This document shows, in pieces, positions 9,010-18,292 of a stretch of 64,000 nt of DNA. Every line of letters begins with the position of its first letter. The first letter of the stretch is position 1. This DNA comes from Fulvimarina endophytica (GTDB taxonomy: Bacteria > Pseudomonadota > Alphaproteobacteria > Rhizobiales > Rhizobiaceae): assembly GCF_003403015.1 (NCBI RefSeq), contig NZ_QURL01000004.1:124001-188000 (forward strand), given 5' to 3'. The position numbers and the translations under genes were made by a program. The notes beneath the pieces are model-generated. The model saw only the letters and a program-made list of their open reading frames with translations, had not been told where the DNA came from and did no database searches.

Positions 9010-12000
9010 TCAGTCGCGCGTCTGCGCGCCTACCACCCGGTCCGGGCCGAAGCGCAGTTCGACCAGGGTGCCGCCATGCGGACCCGTATCGAAGGCGAGT
9101 TCGGCGCCGTTCGCGTCCGCCATGGCAAGCGCGAGCGGCAGGCCGAGACCGGTTCCCGAGGACCCCGTACGCCCGCCGCTGCGCCGGATCCGGCCATCAG
9201 GCCGTCGGGCGATCTCGAGTTCGGCCTCGCTCATGCCGACACCCGTATCGCGGCATTTGAGCGTCACGCCCCCATCCTCGCGATACTGGCTCGACAGGAT
9301 CACCTGACCGCCAGGCGGCGTCGAGGCGATGGCATTCTGGACGAGGTTGGTCACGATCTGCCGGATGGACCGCTCGTCGCCCAGAACCGGGGGGACGGAA
9401 GGCGGGAGATTGGAGCGCAGGACGACGCGCGCCGCGCCCGCGACCGGCTGCATCATGGAGACGACCTCGCCCACCGACAGGTTGAGCGGGACCGGCGAGG
9501 AAGCGAGGTTCAGCATGCCCGCTTCCGCCTTGGAGAGATCGAGAAGGTCGCCCACGAGGTCCAGCACGTGGCGGGCCGAGCGTTTGATATCCCGGATGTA
9601 ATCGAGATAGCGGCCATTCCCGATCGGCCCGAAGGCTTCACCCTCGATCGCGTCGGAAAAGCCGAGGATCGCGGTCATCGGCGTGCGGATCTCGTGGGCG
9701 ACGGAGGCAAGGAACTGGGTTTTGCGCAAGGATTCCTCCTCCGCCTGCAGCCGCGCCCTGTCGATGGCCTCGCTCGCCTCTTCGCCATGGGCGCGAAACG
9801 GGGGCTCGCCCTCAACACCGCCCGCATCGCCTTCTCGCAGAACCACGCACCAGCCGCCCGTCTCCAAGGGCTGGCTGATGGCGGTCACCGGCTTGTCAGA
9901 TCGGCCGGGGGAACGGATCGAGAGATCCGCCTCGCCGGGCTCTTCGGGCGCTGCCGGCCCTTGGGCCGCACGAAGGAGTTCACGGGCGCTGCCTGTGTCC
10001 TCCGGCGCGAAAAGATCGATGAACGACGCGCCGACGGGACCTGCCCCGTCCGGTGACGCCGTACCCTCCGCACGCTCGCCGGCGAAGAGCCGGCGCGCGC
10101 GCCTGTTGGCGGCCTCGACCACGCCGGTGCCGTCGAGGACCAGCACGGCTTCGCCCGCACCGTCCATTTCCGCCATGAGGTCGCGAAGGCGATTGTCCAT
10201 CGTGTCCGCGGCGGCGGAGGCCGCGGCCTCCGAACCGTCGCCCGCAGGACCCGACACGATCCCCGAGAGATCGCCAACGGTCAGGCGCGGCGAGGCGAAG
10301 AAGGAGATGACGAGGAAGGAGCGGCCGGCAACGGCGATCCGCTGCATCCGCGCTCGCACATCGATGGTGCCGCCGTTGACGCGGCGAAGGCGCACGCTCT
10401 CGCCGGGAGAGCGCTCGACGAAGAGATGATCGATGCCCCCGGCCGCGGCGAGTTCGCTCGCATCACGGTAACCGGTGAGGTCGGAAAACTCCTCGTTGAC
10501 GAAGACCGTCTTGTCGCCGCTCTGGACGAGGATCGGAACCGGAAGACGCCCGTAATAGCCGGCGAGATCGGCAAAGACCGAGGCATCCTTGCGATAGGAC
10601 CGGCGCGCCGGTTCGGGAGCGCCGCCCATGTCGATGTCGCTCGGGGTCTGCGACCTTTCGCGATCCTCCTGCGACTTGCGAGCCTCCTGGCCTGCGAATT
10701 CGGCGATCCTCTCCTTGGCCGAACGAATGGCGCTTTCGAAATTCTGCTGGTCGTCGGCTCTCGAAAGGGCGGCGCCGATGGACCGGAAGGCGGCCGCCTC
10801 CTCGTCGCTGAGGGGCGTTTCACGGCGCTGACGGCGCTCGGAGAGGTGAACGACCCTGTCGCCGGGCGTGACGATGTCCGATCCGGACGCATTCTCGTCA
10901 AGCGCTTCGGGGGACTTCTCCTCGCCGGTATCTGCGCCGACAAGAACCGGCGACGGGTCCTCTTCGGCCTCGATCCCGATCTCGTCCGCGTCCGCGACAT
11001 CGTCCTCGATCGTACCCATTTCGCTCGCACGCTTTTCTTCGAGAGCCGCTTCGACGACGGCCTTCATCGTGGCGCCGTCGGCGAGAACCAGGCCGGTGCA
11101 ATGGGGATCGTATTCCGCATCCGCCGGACGCAGGACGCCGAAGCCGCGAAAACCGTCGAAGACGCGTTCACGTGAATAGACGGGCAGAGCCGCCAGATCG
11201 ACGGGGATCCGCTTCGCGGTTCCCTGCACCGGCCAGAGCACCATACGGTCCGACCAGGTGTCGCGTCGCTCGATGAGCGAGGCGATCGCACCCGAGGGAT
11301 CGAGATCCAGCGCTTCGGCGAGATCGGCAAAGGACAGGTCGAGCACGTCGGCTGCCCGAGGCCCGACGGCACGGGCGAACTCGGACGACAGCGTGCGGAA
11401 GCGCCCGTTCTGATCGAGACGCCAGACGAAGCGGATGGGCTGACCCGCTAGACTGGCGACGAAGGGCGGATGCTCCTTCGCTTCGCCGGAACCCGGCAGA
11501 GCGAGATCCTGCGCATCATCGGCCTCGTGCTCTTCATCGCCTCGCTTCAGCGCGAACGCCTCACTCGCGGCGGCGCCGAAGCCCGCGCCCATGACTTCGA
11601 GAGCCCGGGGCATCTGGCTCGCGGCAGAAGGCGGATTCTCGTCCGGCGATGCTCCTTCGGGATCGTCGCGCAACCCCTCGCCCGCGTGGCCCGTGTCGGC
11701 GACGGTCCGGTCGGCCGGATGGGTTTCGCCATCTTCGTAATGGTCGCGCTCATCCAGCTCCTTCCCGTCGTCCGGGCCGGCCTGCGAGGCGCGCTCGTCC
11801 AGAGGCGGTTTAACCTCTTCGTTCGGCAGGGCTTCGTCTTCGCGGGCCTCCGCACGATCCGTCACCGCCTCCGTCCTGCCCGCGAGACGCCCGAGAAGAC
11901 CGGCGCCGAGCGCCGCGCCCGCCGCGGAGAGAAGCGACCCGCCGACCGTCTTCAGATCCCGGATCTCGCGTTCGAAGGAGTGGGCATCCTCTGGCGACCC

Positions 12001-12732
12001 GACGGGCTCTTCATTTCGATCCGCGCGTTCCGGGTGGACTGCCGCGGCTCGTTGCGGTTCGAGATCGAAGCGCAGGAACCCCTCGTCGCCGAGATGCCAG
12101 ACCGCGATCGTCCCGCGCGACAGTTTCAAAAGTCCGATCGACCGGCCGCCAGGCAGGAAGCTACGATCGAGGATCGCATCGCTATCCCTCAGATCGTAGA
12201 GATCCTCGAGGTGGACATCGGTCATGGCGCCGAAACCGGCATCGGCCCAGGAGCGGTCTGGCGACCAGATGGCGACGGGCTGCGCCCCGATCTCCGCAAG
12301 GGTCGCCAGAGCCTCCCGTTCGAAACGGGGATCCCTGCCGGTCGCGACCCGCACCACCAAGCATTCGCGACCGGGCGTGCCGAGGACGAGCCTGCGCCAC
12401 GACACCGGCTCACCCGATGCCAGCGCGCCCCGCCCGTCGGTGACGGCCTCGCCGGCTTCCCCGGTGCGGCCGGCCTCGCCGACAACGTCCCGAAGTCGCT
12501 TCGCCAGATCGCCGTCGGCCTCGGCCTGCGGTCCGGGCGCGATGGAGAAGAGAGCGGAAGCCGCGCCATTGGCCCAGACGACCCTGCCGAGATCGGCGCT
12601 GGCCGCAAGGACTGCGTCACCGCTCCTGCGTCCCTCCCTCACCCACCGGTCGGCGAGAAGGGCGAGGATGTCGGGCAAGGTCTCGATGGTCGGATCTCCA
12701 ACGGTCACGGCAGTTTCGCCCCTGCTAGTCAT
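9010..12732 (-). CDS. pdhS: PdhS/DivJ/PleC-family sensor histidine kinase
   Basis: A 1240-residue kinase without clear membrane segments. Order: an N-terminal sensory part (1-300), a long acidic Glu/Asp-rich linker (about 300-420), PAS-like regions near 440-560, 720-790 and 860-930, a coiled segment, HisKA with H-box VAHEIRTPM (phospho-His about H1013), and HATPase_c with NLVQNAI (N box), DTGVGM and GTGLGLPLA. This layout matches the soluble PdhS kinases of Brucella and relatives, which act on DivK and so set CtrA activity and cell polarity. It is a single gene divergent from the phasin. The start at 12732 is the longest and has no good ribosome site. Confidence 0.88.
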   Translation of the reverse strand: MTSRGETAVTVGDPTIETLPDILALLADRWVREGRRSGDAVLAASADLGRVVWANGAASALFSIAPGPQAEADGDLAKRLRDVVGEAGRTGEAGEAVTDGRGALASGEPVSWRRLVLGTPGRECLVVRVATGRDPRFEREALATLAEIGAQPVAIWSPDRSWADAGFGAMTDVHLEDLYDLRDSDAILDRSFLPGGRSIGLLKLSRGTIAVWHLGDEGFLRFDLEPQRAAAVHPERADRNEEPVGSPEDAHSFEREIRDLKTVGGSLLSAAGAALGAGLLGRLAGRTEAVTDRAEAREDEALPNEEVKPPLDERASQAGPDDGKELDERDHYEDGETHPADRTVADTGHAGEGLRDDPEGASPDENPPSAASQMPRALEVMGAGFGAAASEAFALKRGDEEHEADDAQDLALPGSGEAKEHPPFVASLAGQPIRFVWRLDQNGRFRTLSSEFARAVGPRAADVLDLSFADLAEALDLDPSGAIASLIERRDTWSDRMVLWPVQGTAKRIPVDLAALPVYSRERVFDGFRGFGVLRPADAEYDPHCTGLVLADGATMKAVVEAALEEKRASEMGTIEDDVADADEIGIEAEEDPSPVLVGADTGEEKSPEALDENASGSDIVTPGDRVVHLSERRQRRETPLSDEEAAAFRSIGAALSRADDQQNFESAIRSAKERIAEFAGQEARKSQEDRERSQTPSDIDMGGAPEPARRSYRKDASVFADLAGYYGRLPVPILVQSGDKTVFVNEEFSDLTGYRDASELAAAGGIDHLFVERSPGESVRLRRVNGGTIDVRARMQRIAVAGRSFLVISFFASPRLTVGDLSGIVSGPAGDGSEAAASAAADTMDNRLRDLMAEMDGAGEAVLVLDGTGVVEAANRRARRLFAGERAEGTASPDGAGPVGASFIDLFAPEDTGSARELLRAAQGPAAPEEPGEADLSIRSPGRSDKPVTAISQPLETGGWCVVLREGDAGGVEGEPPFRAHGEEASEAIDRARLQAEEESLRKTQFLASVAHEIRTPMTAILGFSDAIEGEAFGPIGNGRYLDYIRDIKRSARHVLDLVGDLLDLSKAEAGMLNLASSPVPLNLSVGEVVSMMQPVAGAARVVLRSNLPPSVPPVLGDERSIRQIVTNLVQNAIASTPPGGQVILSSQYREDGGVTLKCRDTGVGMSEAELEIARRPDGRIRRSGGRTGSSGTGLGLPLALAMADANGAELAFDTGPHGGTLVELRFGPDRVVGAQTRD

Positions 12733-12760
12733 GTCGTCCGACTTCGATCGGCGCAGTCGT

Positions 12761-12775
12761 TTAAGACTTCATTCA
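12761..12775 (-). promoter_or_regulatory. CtrA-like half-consensus site
   Basis: TTAA-N7-TTCA, one mismatch from the CtrA motif TTAA-N7-TTAA, 29-43 nt upstream of the PdhS-like kinase start codon. One site of this degeneracy can arise by chance. Confidence 0.3.
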
Positions 12776-12876
12776 TAATGTCCGAACGCGCGGAAGGCCA
12801 CGCGTGGCGTCGCGACAGCGCATCATTCTCCCCGTAGACTTAATGGCCGGCATTTTACGGAAATCGCGATCCATGT

Positions 12877-12885
12877 TGCACTGCA
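12877..12885 (+). promoter_or_regulatory. TGCA-C-TGCA dyad in the phasin promoter region
   Basis: TGCACTGCA, inside TTGCACTGCACAA, lies about 100 nt upstream of the phasin ATG. PhaR repressors of PHB-accumulating alphaproteobacteria bind TGC-rich dyads ahead of phasin genes, so this is a candidate operator by position and composition only. Confidence 0.35.
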
Positions 12886-12983
12886 CAAAATTTTCTGCTA
12901 CATAATTGGGCAGAAAGTTGGAGGAACGGAATGTCCGACCTACAACAAGACGATACAACGCTTCGCAAGCACAGGAGAAAATC

Positions 12984-13448
12984 ATGGCAGACACGAAGAA
13001 GAACGACCCGTTCGGCCTCGGTGACGCACAGGCAATGATGGGCATGGACCCCTCCAAGATGACCGAGACGTTCCGGGCAATGACCGAGAAGTCCATGGAG
13101 CAGTCCAAGGAGGCCTATGGCCGCATGCGCACGGCTGCCGACGAGGCGACCCGCGCCCTGGAATCGACCATGGAAAACGCCCATCAGGGATCGCTCCAGA
13201 TCTCGAAGAAGGCACTCGAGGCGATGCGCGCCAATGCCGATCTCGGCTTCAAGCACCTCGACGCCATGATGGGCGCGAAGTCCTTCTCCGAGGTGATCGA
13301 GCTGCAGACCGGCTTCCTGCGCCAGCAGGCCGAGCTGAACACGACCCATGCCAAGGAGCTTCAGAGCCTGTCGCAGAACGTCGCGCAGGAAATGATGAAG
13401 CCGGGCAAGGACGCCATGGAAAAGGCGACCAAGCAGGCCGGCAAGTAA
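12984..13448 (+). CDS. Phasin family protein
   Basis: A 154-residue, almost entirely helical protein (phasin_2 type) with amphipathic heptads: EKSMEQSKEAYGRMRTAADE, then the characteristic NADLGFKHLDAMMGAKSFSE and ELQTGFLRQQAE segments. Phasins coat polyhydroxyalkanoate granules. The start at 12984 has AGGAG 6 nt upstream; an upstream extension in frame lacks support. It is monocistronic with its own strong terminator, and divergent from the PdhS-like kinase. No PHA synthase gene is in the window. Confidence 0.93.
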   Translation: MADTKKNDPFGLGDAQAMMGMDPSKMTETFRAMTEKSMEQSKEAYGRMRTAADEATRALESTMENAHQGSLQISKKALEAMRANADLGFKHLDAMMGAKSFSEVIELQTGFLRQQAELNTTHAKELQSLSQNVAQEMMKPGKDAMEKATKQAGK

Positions 13449-13516
13449 TCAGACTGCACGGGACGGCAAGCGGGAGAAGCGCGGCAGACGCGCACTCCCG
13501 CGCCCACCCGTTATCG

Positions 13517-13544
13517 ATCCCGGCTTGCAAGCCGGGATTTTTTT
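13517..13544 (+). terminator. Intrinsic terminator of the phasin gene
   Basis: A perfect stem ATCCCGGCTT / AAGCCGGGAT (13517-13538) with a minimal GC loop, followed by a run of T ending at 13544. Textbook rho-independent terminator 68 nt after the phasin stop. Confidence 0.93.
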
Positions 13545-13664
13545 ATGGACGAAGACGTCGCGCCTCCGGCGGTCTCGCCTTGCCGAACCGCGGCGATTTA
13601 CAAAGGCCCCATGGCCTGTCTATAGAAAGCCCTTCCGGGCGTCGCGATGCCCGGACAGTTCAGT

Positions 13665-13739
13665 TGGGGCGTCGCCAAGTGGTAAGGCAGCGGCTTTTGG
13701 TGCCGCCATCCGCAGGTTCGAATCCTGCCGCCCCAGCCA
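13665..13739 (+). tRNA. tRNA-Gln (anticodon TTG)
   Basis: A complete cloverleaf. The acceptor TGGGGCG pairs with CGCCCCA, the anticodon arm GCGGC-TTTTGGT-GCCGC has anticodon TTG, the T arm GCAGGTTCGAATCCTGC is canonical, discriminator is G and CCA is encoded. A T-rich run (CCCGTTTTTC) follows shortly after and may terminate it. Confidence 0.97.
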
Positions 13740-14195
13740 GTTCTCCCGTTTTTCGATAACGCTGCCGACCACGTCTTTGCGCAGCGGCTCTGCGTCGAGC
13801 GAGATACAGGCTTGCGACATGCTGCGAAGACACGGCGCGTCGGAGATGGACGCCTGATCAGGTCTCCGTTGTCGCGGTGCCGTCTTTTGCCGGGAAAACG
13901 GCTTCCAGAGTTTCTCACACGGGAAATGCGCATGAGCGATCCCCGCTTCAGCCTGCGGATGAAGCCCCCCCCCAGCCACACCGCATACATCGTCTGCCTG
14001 GCCCGCTGCCTTGAATGATGCCTACCATTTCTAGGGGAAGGTAGCCTGTGAGGCGTGCCCACCACAAGGAGTGTGTAGGGATACAGGTTTAAGGATTTGA
14101 TATTCGTCCCGTCAGCTATTTCGCCGAGGCGGCGAATTGCTTAAACACCCGGCGGTAGGGGTGGTCTGGCCTCTTTGTCGTCAGTCGTCTTCACC
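13740..14195. other. Non-coding stretch between tRNA-Gln and the diguanylate cyclase
   Basis: 456 nt in which I see no convincing gene in any frame, no repeat of the tRNA 3' end (so no sign of an integrated element) and only the probable tRNA terminator at its left edge. Confidence 0.5.
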
Positions 14196-15329
14196 ATGCT
14201 CTCTCCTATCGTCACATCGCTCAGCATCATCACCGTCAGCCTGATGTTCGGCGCGGCTCTGCTGGTTGCCTGGCGGCAGTTCGGATTGAGGGCTCATGCC
14301 CCGCTCTGGGCGCTGTCGTTCATGTTTTCGGCAGTCGGCCACGGCGTTCGGATCATCGGCGTGATGGCGCCGGAGTACCAGAGCGTCAACGCGATGCTGG
14401 CCTGTCACGCGTCCATCGGGAGTTTCGCCCTCCTGGCGATGGGCTTTCGCGCCCGTGCCGGCATGGACAATCGCCTGACCGCATTCTTGTGGATCCTGAC
14501 TTCGGCTGCGGTGCTCGCCTTGTGGATCTTGCAGCCCGTCGAATGGCGATATGGGTCCCGTTTCGTGACGGGCGCGGCCGACGCCGCCCTCGTCTCCCTC
14601 ATCGTGCTGATGCCACGAGGCGGACGCCTGTCGCCTTCGATACGGGCCGCGCTGTCGCTCTATGGGCTCTACGTCCTCAGCGTCGGCGTCGCGGGCTGGC
14701 TCGCGCGACCGGGCGGGACGATATCCGAAGACGCGTTCGTGATCCTTCTTTCACTCGGAACGCCCACCGGGATGATCGCGACAGGCGTTCTGACGCTGTT
14801 CATCCTCGCGGCCGATCTCGCGGGTGACCTGCGGAAACAGGCGCAATACGACTATCTGACCGGACTTCTGAACCGGCGTGGCTTCGAGGAGGAACTTGCC
14901 GTCAAATACGCGGCGACGAACAAAGCCGGCTTCATCGTCGCCACGGATCTCGACCGCTTCAAATCGGTCAACGATCGATTCGGCCATGCCACGGGTGACG
15001 AGGTGATCCGCCGCTTCGCCGAACACATCAGATCCTACCTCGGGCCGGACGATCTCGCAGGCCGTATGGGCGGCGAAGAATTCGCGATCTTCCTCGCTTC
15101 ACGCGATGGCCGGGAGACATTGAGCCGCATCGAAACCCTGCGCAACGAAGTGCCGGGCCGTTTTACGGACATCGACATGCCGGACCCGATAACGGCGAGC
15201 TTCGGCATCGTTCGGCTCAAGCCGGAGGAGACGTTCCAGCAAGCTTATGCGCGCGCCGACGAGTCTCTGTACCGGTCGAAGCGTGCAGGCAGGAACAGAA
15301 CCTTCGCCGATATGGGCGAAGCAGCCTGA
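14196..15329 (+). CDS. Membrane-bound diguanylate cyclase (GGDEF)
   Basis: A 377-residue protein. About six hydrophobic segments (residues 1-210) form a sensory membrane module, followed by a GGDEF domain starting at YDYLTGLLNRRGF, with DLDRFKSVNDRFGH and the active site RMGGEEF (GGEEF about 292-296). This should make c-di-GMP from two GTP. The RxxD inhibitory site expected just before the active loop is absent (GPDDLAGRMGG), so product inhibition by the usual route is unlikely. No EAL domain. The start could also be the TTG at 14175; neither has a good ribosome site. Confidence 0.9.
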   Translation: MLSPIVTSLSIITVSLMFGAALLVAWRQFGLRAHAPLWALSFMFSAVGHGVRIIGVMAPEYQSVNAMLACHASIGSFALLAMGFRARAGMDNRLTAFLWILTSAAVLALWILQPVEWRYGSRFVTGAADAALVSLIVLMPRGGRLSPSIRAALSLYGLYVLSVGVAGWLARPGGTISEDAFVILLSLGTPTGMIATGVLTLFILAADLAGDLRKQAQYDYLTGLLNRRGFEEELAVKYAATNKAGFIVATDLDRFKSVNDRFGHATGDEVIRRFAEHIRSYLGPDDLAGRMGGEEFAIFLASRDGRETLSRIETLRNEVPGRFTDIDMPDPITASFGIVRLKPEETFQQAYARADESLYRSKRAGRNRTFADMGEAA

Positions 15330-15384
15330 GGATTCGGACGATCTATTCCGTGGACGCTCTGAAGCGAGTTGCGAAGGAATGGGC

Positions 15385-15417
15385 GTCGAGCCTCCCGCTT
15401 CCAGCAAGAGGCTCGAC
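15385..15417. terminator. Bidirectional terminator hairpin
   Basis: A perfect 10-bp stem GTCGAGCCTC / GAGGCTCGAC with a 13-nt loop, between the convergent diguanylate cyclase and purine permease genes. There is no U-tract on either side. Confidence 0.55.
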
Positions 15418-15443
15418 CATCCGCCGGGGGTGATCCGCCGCCC

Positions 15444-16949
15444 TCAGTGGCCGCCGTCCGATGCCATTGCGGTGGTGCGCGCCTCGGCCATCGCGTCCCG
15501 CGTCGATCCGTTGAAAATCGCGTTGAGGGCGACGGCCGAGACCGATGCGAGAAGGATGCCCGAATCGATCAAGGGCTGGAGTTCGTGGGGAACCCAAACC
15601 TTGAAGTCCGGCGCGACCAGCGGGATCATTCCCATGCCGAGCGAGATCGCGACGATGAAGCCGTTGTAGCGATTGGTCTTGAAGTCGACATTGCCGAGGA
15701 TGCGCACGCCCGTTGCCGCGACCATGCCGAACATGACGAGCCCGGCGCCGCCGAGGACCGCGACGGGAAGCGCCTCGACGAGCGCGCCCATCTTCGGGAT
15801 CAGCCCGAGGACGATCATGATCGCCCCACCCGCGACGCACACATATCGCGAGCGGATGCCGGTGACCCCGACGAGCCCGACATTCTGGCTGAACGAGGTG
15901 TAGGGAAAGGTGTTGAACAGCCCGCCGATGAGGGTGCCGAGGCCGTCGGTGCGAAGGCCGGCGCAGAGGGCCGTGCGCTCGATCGTCTTGCCGCAAATCT
16001 CGCCGAGCGCCAGGAACATGCCGGTCGACTCGATCATCACGACGACCATGACGAGTGCCATCGTCAGGATCATGATGGGATCGAAGATCGGCAGGCCGAA
16101 ATGGAAGGGCGTGATCAGCGAGAACCAGTCGGCATTGCCGATGCTTTCGAAATGCATCATGCCGAGGCTCGCGGCGAAGACGGCGCCGACGACGATGCCG
16201 ACGAGGACCGCGATATTCGACCAGAAGCCCTTCGCGAATTTCATGACGAGGATGATGGCGACGAGGACCACGGCCGAGACGAGAATGTTCTGCGGCGCGG
16301 CATAGAGCGGATTGTCGAGCGTCGGGGCGATCGTCAGCCCTGCGGGAACTTCGGGGACACCGGCTGCCGCGTTGAGCTGGCGCATCTGATCCAGCCAGGC
16401 GGCATAGGCGGGATCGACGACCTTGGGCGCGGTCGGCCCGACGGGCTGGCCGAAGATCCAGTTGATGCCGATCCGCATGAGGGTGACGCCGATGACGAGG
16501 ATGATCGTTCCCGTGACAATCGGCGGAAAGAAGCGCAGGAGCCGGCTCACCAGCGGGGCGATCAGCATCGCGATGATCCCCGCCCCGATGATAGCGCCGA
16601 AGATCATGCGCGCGCCGTCGGGACCAGGATTGGCGAGCGCGATGGACACCATCGGTCCGACGGATGCGAAGGTCACGCCCATCATCACCGGCAGCTTGAC
16701 CCCGAACCAGGGCGTCGCGCCGAGCGACTGGATGATCGAGACGACGCCGCAGACGAAGAGGTCGGCCGAGATGAGGAAGGCGACATCCTCGGGCGAAAGG
16801 TTCAGCACACGCCCGACGATGAGCGGAACGGCGATCGCCCCGGCATACATGACGAGCACGTGCTGGAGCCCCAGCACGAACAGCTTTGCGTGGGGCAGAC
16901 GCTCGTCGACGGGATGCGCCGCGGCCTCGCTCCTCTTGCCTGCAAACAT
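15444..16949 (-). CDS. NCS2 purine permease (xanthine/uric acid type)
   Basis: A 501-residue transporter with about 14 hydrophobic segments. Family marks include HAKLFVLGLQHVLVMYAGAIAVP at the N-terminus, ESTGMFLALGEICG in the substrate-binding TM8 region, and GLFNTFPYTSFSQNVGLV, which contains the NCS2 QNxG motif (QNVG). The QNVG form and overall length favour the xanthine/uric-acid rather than the uracil subgroup. The start at 16949 has GGGAGGAGG 7 nt upstream, and the open frame further upstream is not homologous. No purine catabolic genes are adjacent. Confidence 0.9.
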   Translation of the reverse strand: MFAGKRSEAAAHPVDERLPHAKLFVLGLQHVLVMYAGAIAVPLIVGRVLNLSPEDVAFLISADLFVCGVVSIIQSLGATPWFGVKLPVMMGVTFASVGPMVSIALANPGPDGARMIFGAIIGAGIIAMLIAPLVSRLLRFFPPIVTGTIILVIGVTLMRIGINWIFGQPVGPTAPKVVDPAYAAWLDQMRQLNAAAGVPEVPAGLTIAPTLDNPLYAAPQNILVSAVVLVAIILVMKFAKGFWSNIAVLVGIVVGAVFAASLGMMHFESIGNADWFSLITPFHFGLPIFDPIMILTMALVMVVVMIESTGMFLALGEICGKTIERTALCAGLRTDGLGTLIGGLFNTFPYTSFSQNVGLVGVTGIRSRYVCVAGGAIMIVLGLIPKMGALVEALPVAVLGGAGLVMFGMVAATGVRILGNVDFKTNRYNGFIVAISLGMGMIPLVAPDFKVWVPHELQPLIDSGILLASVSAVALNAIFNGSTRDAMAEARTTAMASDGGH

Positions 16950-17805
16950 GATAGGCCTCCTCCCTGAGGGTTCATGATCGATCTGTGGAGCGGGCCCGGC
17001 GTCAGCCCGGGCTCGGCACCGGTAAAGCGGCGCGCGAAGCAATGTGGGGACGCGCGCTGAAGGGTGCGGAGCGCGCCGTGATGCGCGCACGGCGACTGCC
17101 TCGGTCGGTCTGCGAAAGCGTTTCGGGGATCGCGGTTTCCGAGACGCAAGATTTGGGCGGACGGCAAGATGCCGAGACAGACCCTCCGCGATCTCGATCT
17201 TCCGCGCACGCCGTCGAAGCCGGGAGCGATGATCCTGGGGAAGAGGTTTCGCCGGTCGTCGATGGCTGGCATCTCGTAGGTCTTGCACGAGACCCGCGAC
17301 ATCCTGGTCGGACAGGGCACCCAAACCGGGTTCGCAGAGCTCATGGCGTCCCTCGCGGCTGAATTCGACGCCATGCTATGGTCAGGGACCTATGCTTGAC
17401 CAGCGGCAGGCAGAACGCCCCCTCCGACGCGAGATCGGCAAACATAGAGCAAAAACAGGACGATATACTGTTCTTGCCGGAGATCTGTCGTTGGCAGCGA
17501 AGCAGCTTATGAAATTTCCGAAGAATGGAGCTTGCCGCCGTTGGGGCATCCAAAGGCCCATGGTCCAGTGCAGCCGATTATGATGACCGCAAGAGCCCAA
17601 GGCAGGCAGATTTTCACTGTGCCGGTGAGACGGCCCCGTCTCCAATCACACGCCGATCCCGCAGCACCTTCAAGCACTTGCGAACGCTCCAGCCTTCGAA
17701 ACGCCGACCAACCTCGCTCCCGGCCGGGTCGAAGAATATGTGAAGCTTATCTTCCACCGAACGCGTATCTCGCCCCGAGAGTCCACGTAGAGGGTTTCGG
17801 TTCGC
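16950..17805. other. Gene-poor, compositionally uneven stretch
   Basis: 856 nt without a gene I can support. The permease promoter should lie at the left. Around 17380-17600 the sequence is visibly less GC-rich than the surroundings, with several A-runs, and all short frames there look non-coding or broken. It may be remnant DNA from an old insertion, but I see no inverted repeats or transposase motifs. Confidence 0.4.
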
Positions 17806-18111
17806 ATGCCTCCAGTCGTCACGATGCAACCAACGATGTTCGATAACGGTTCGCAGCGCCTCGAAAGCCGTCTCGTTTTCCTCGACGACGTATTCGTGGC
17901 CGTGCTCACGCATATCGGCGCGGAACACTCCGGTGCCCGCTCTGGCAAGTGGCTCCTCAAGGTGGGATGCGGTCCATGCGAGACGGCCGCGAAGGAACCA
18001 CCGAGTTTCCAGGATCCGCAAGAGGCCAGCGAATGGTTTGCGGCGATCGCAGCTCGAACCGGTCGCTTCACCGACCCGGCGGAGAGCGGCTCCTTCGTAT
18101 CCCGGGGATGA
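17806..18111 (+). CDS. Small hypothetical protein
   Basis: A 101-codon frame. The predicted protein has ordinary soluble composition in its C-terminal two thirds (FLDDVFVAVLTHIGAEHSG, then a KWLLKVGCGPCE segment and a final EASEWFAAIA helix), unlike the Arg-rich opposite-strand frame. Third-position GC is lower than in neighbouring genes. ATG 17824 or 17836 could be the true start. I do not recognise the family. The competing minus-strand frame (17614-18147) cannot be fully excluded. Confidence 0.4.
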   Translation: MPPVVTMQPTMFDNGSQRLESRLVFLDDVFVAVLTHIGAEHSGARSGKWLLKVGCGPCETAAKEPPSFQDPQEASEWFAAIAARTGRFTDPAESGSFVSRG

Positions 18112-18292
18112 GTGACCGATGATCTGGGGCTTCGACGAGCGGTTCATTCGTTGAGAACCAGCCTGCCGGCGGCGGCGGGCTGATCGGTTTGGAGATGCCG
18201 GGCAGCGCTTGGGCGAATGCCGCCTGTTATACCGCGTTGCGGCTCCCGCTCACGCCTGCCTCGATAACTCGGCCGGTGTAGCCCCTCGGATT

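Noticed and set aside
11470..12837. Plus-strand frame opposite the PdhS-like kinase
   Set aside because: No recognisable domain, and the minus-strand kinase frame is continuous for 1240 codons with conserved motifs at its C-terminus.
13665..14195. tRNA-Gln as an attachment site for an integrated element
   Set aside because: No integrase gene nearby and no second copy of the tRNA 3' end within the window.
15369..16967. A plus-strand frame of 532 codons opposite the purine permease
   Set aside because: Low-complexity Asp/Arg/His-rich product, antisense to a clear 14-helix transporter.
16950..17040. Possible purine riboswitch ahead of the NCS2 permease
   Set aside because: Only a GC-rich imperfect inverted repeat is visible; none of the conserved purine or xanthine aptamer sequence could be matched.
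17614..18147. Minus-strand frame of 177 codons in the gene-poor stretch
   Set aside because: Arg-rich composition and no ribosome site or motif. The overlapping plus-strand frame looks slightly more protein-like, though neither is secure.
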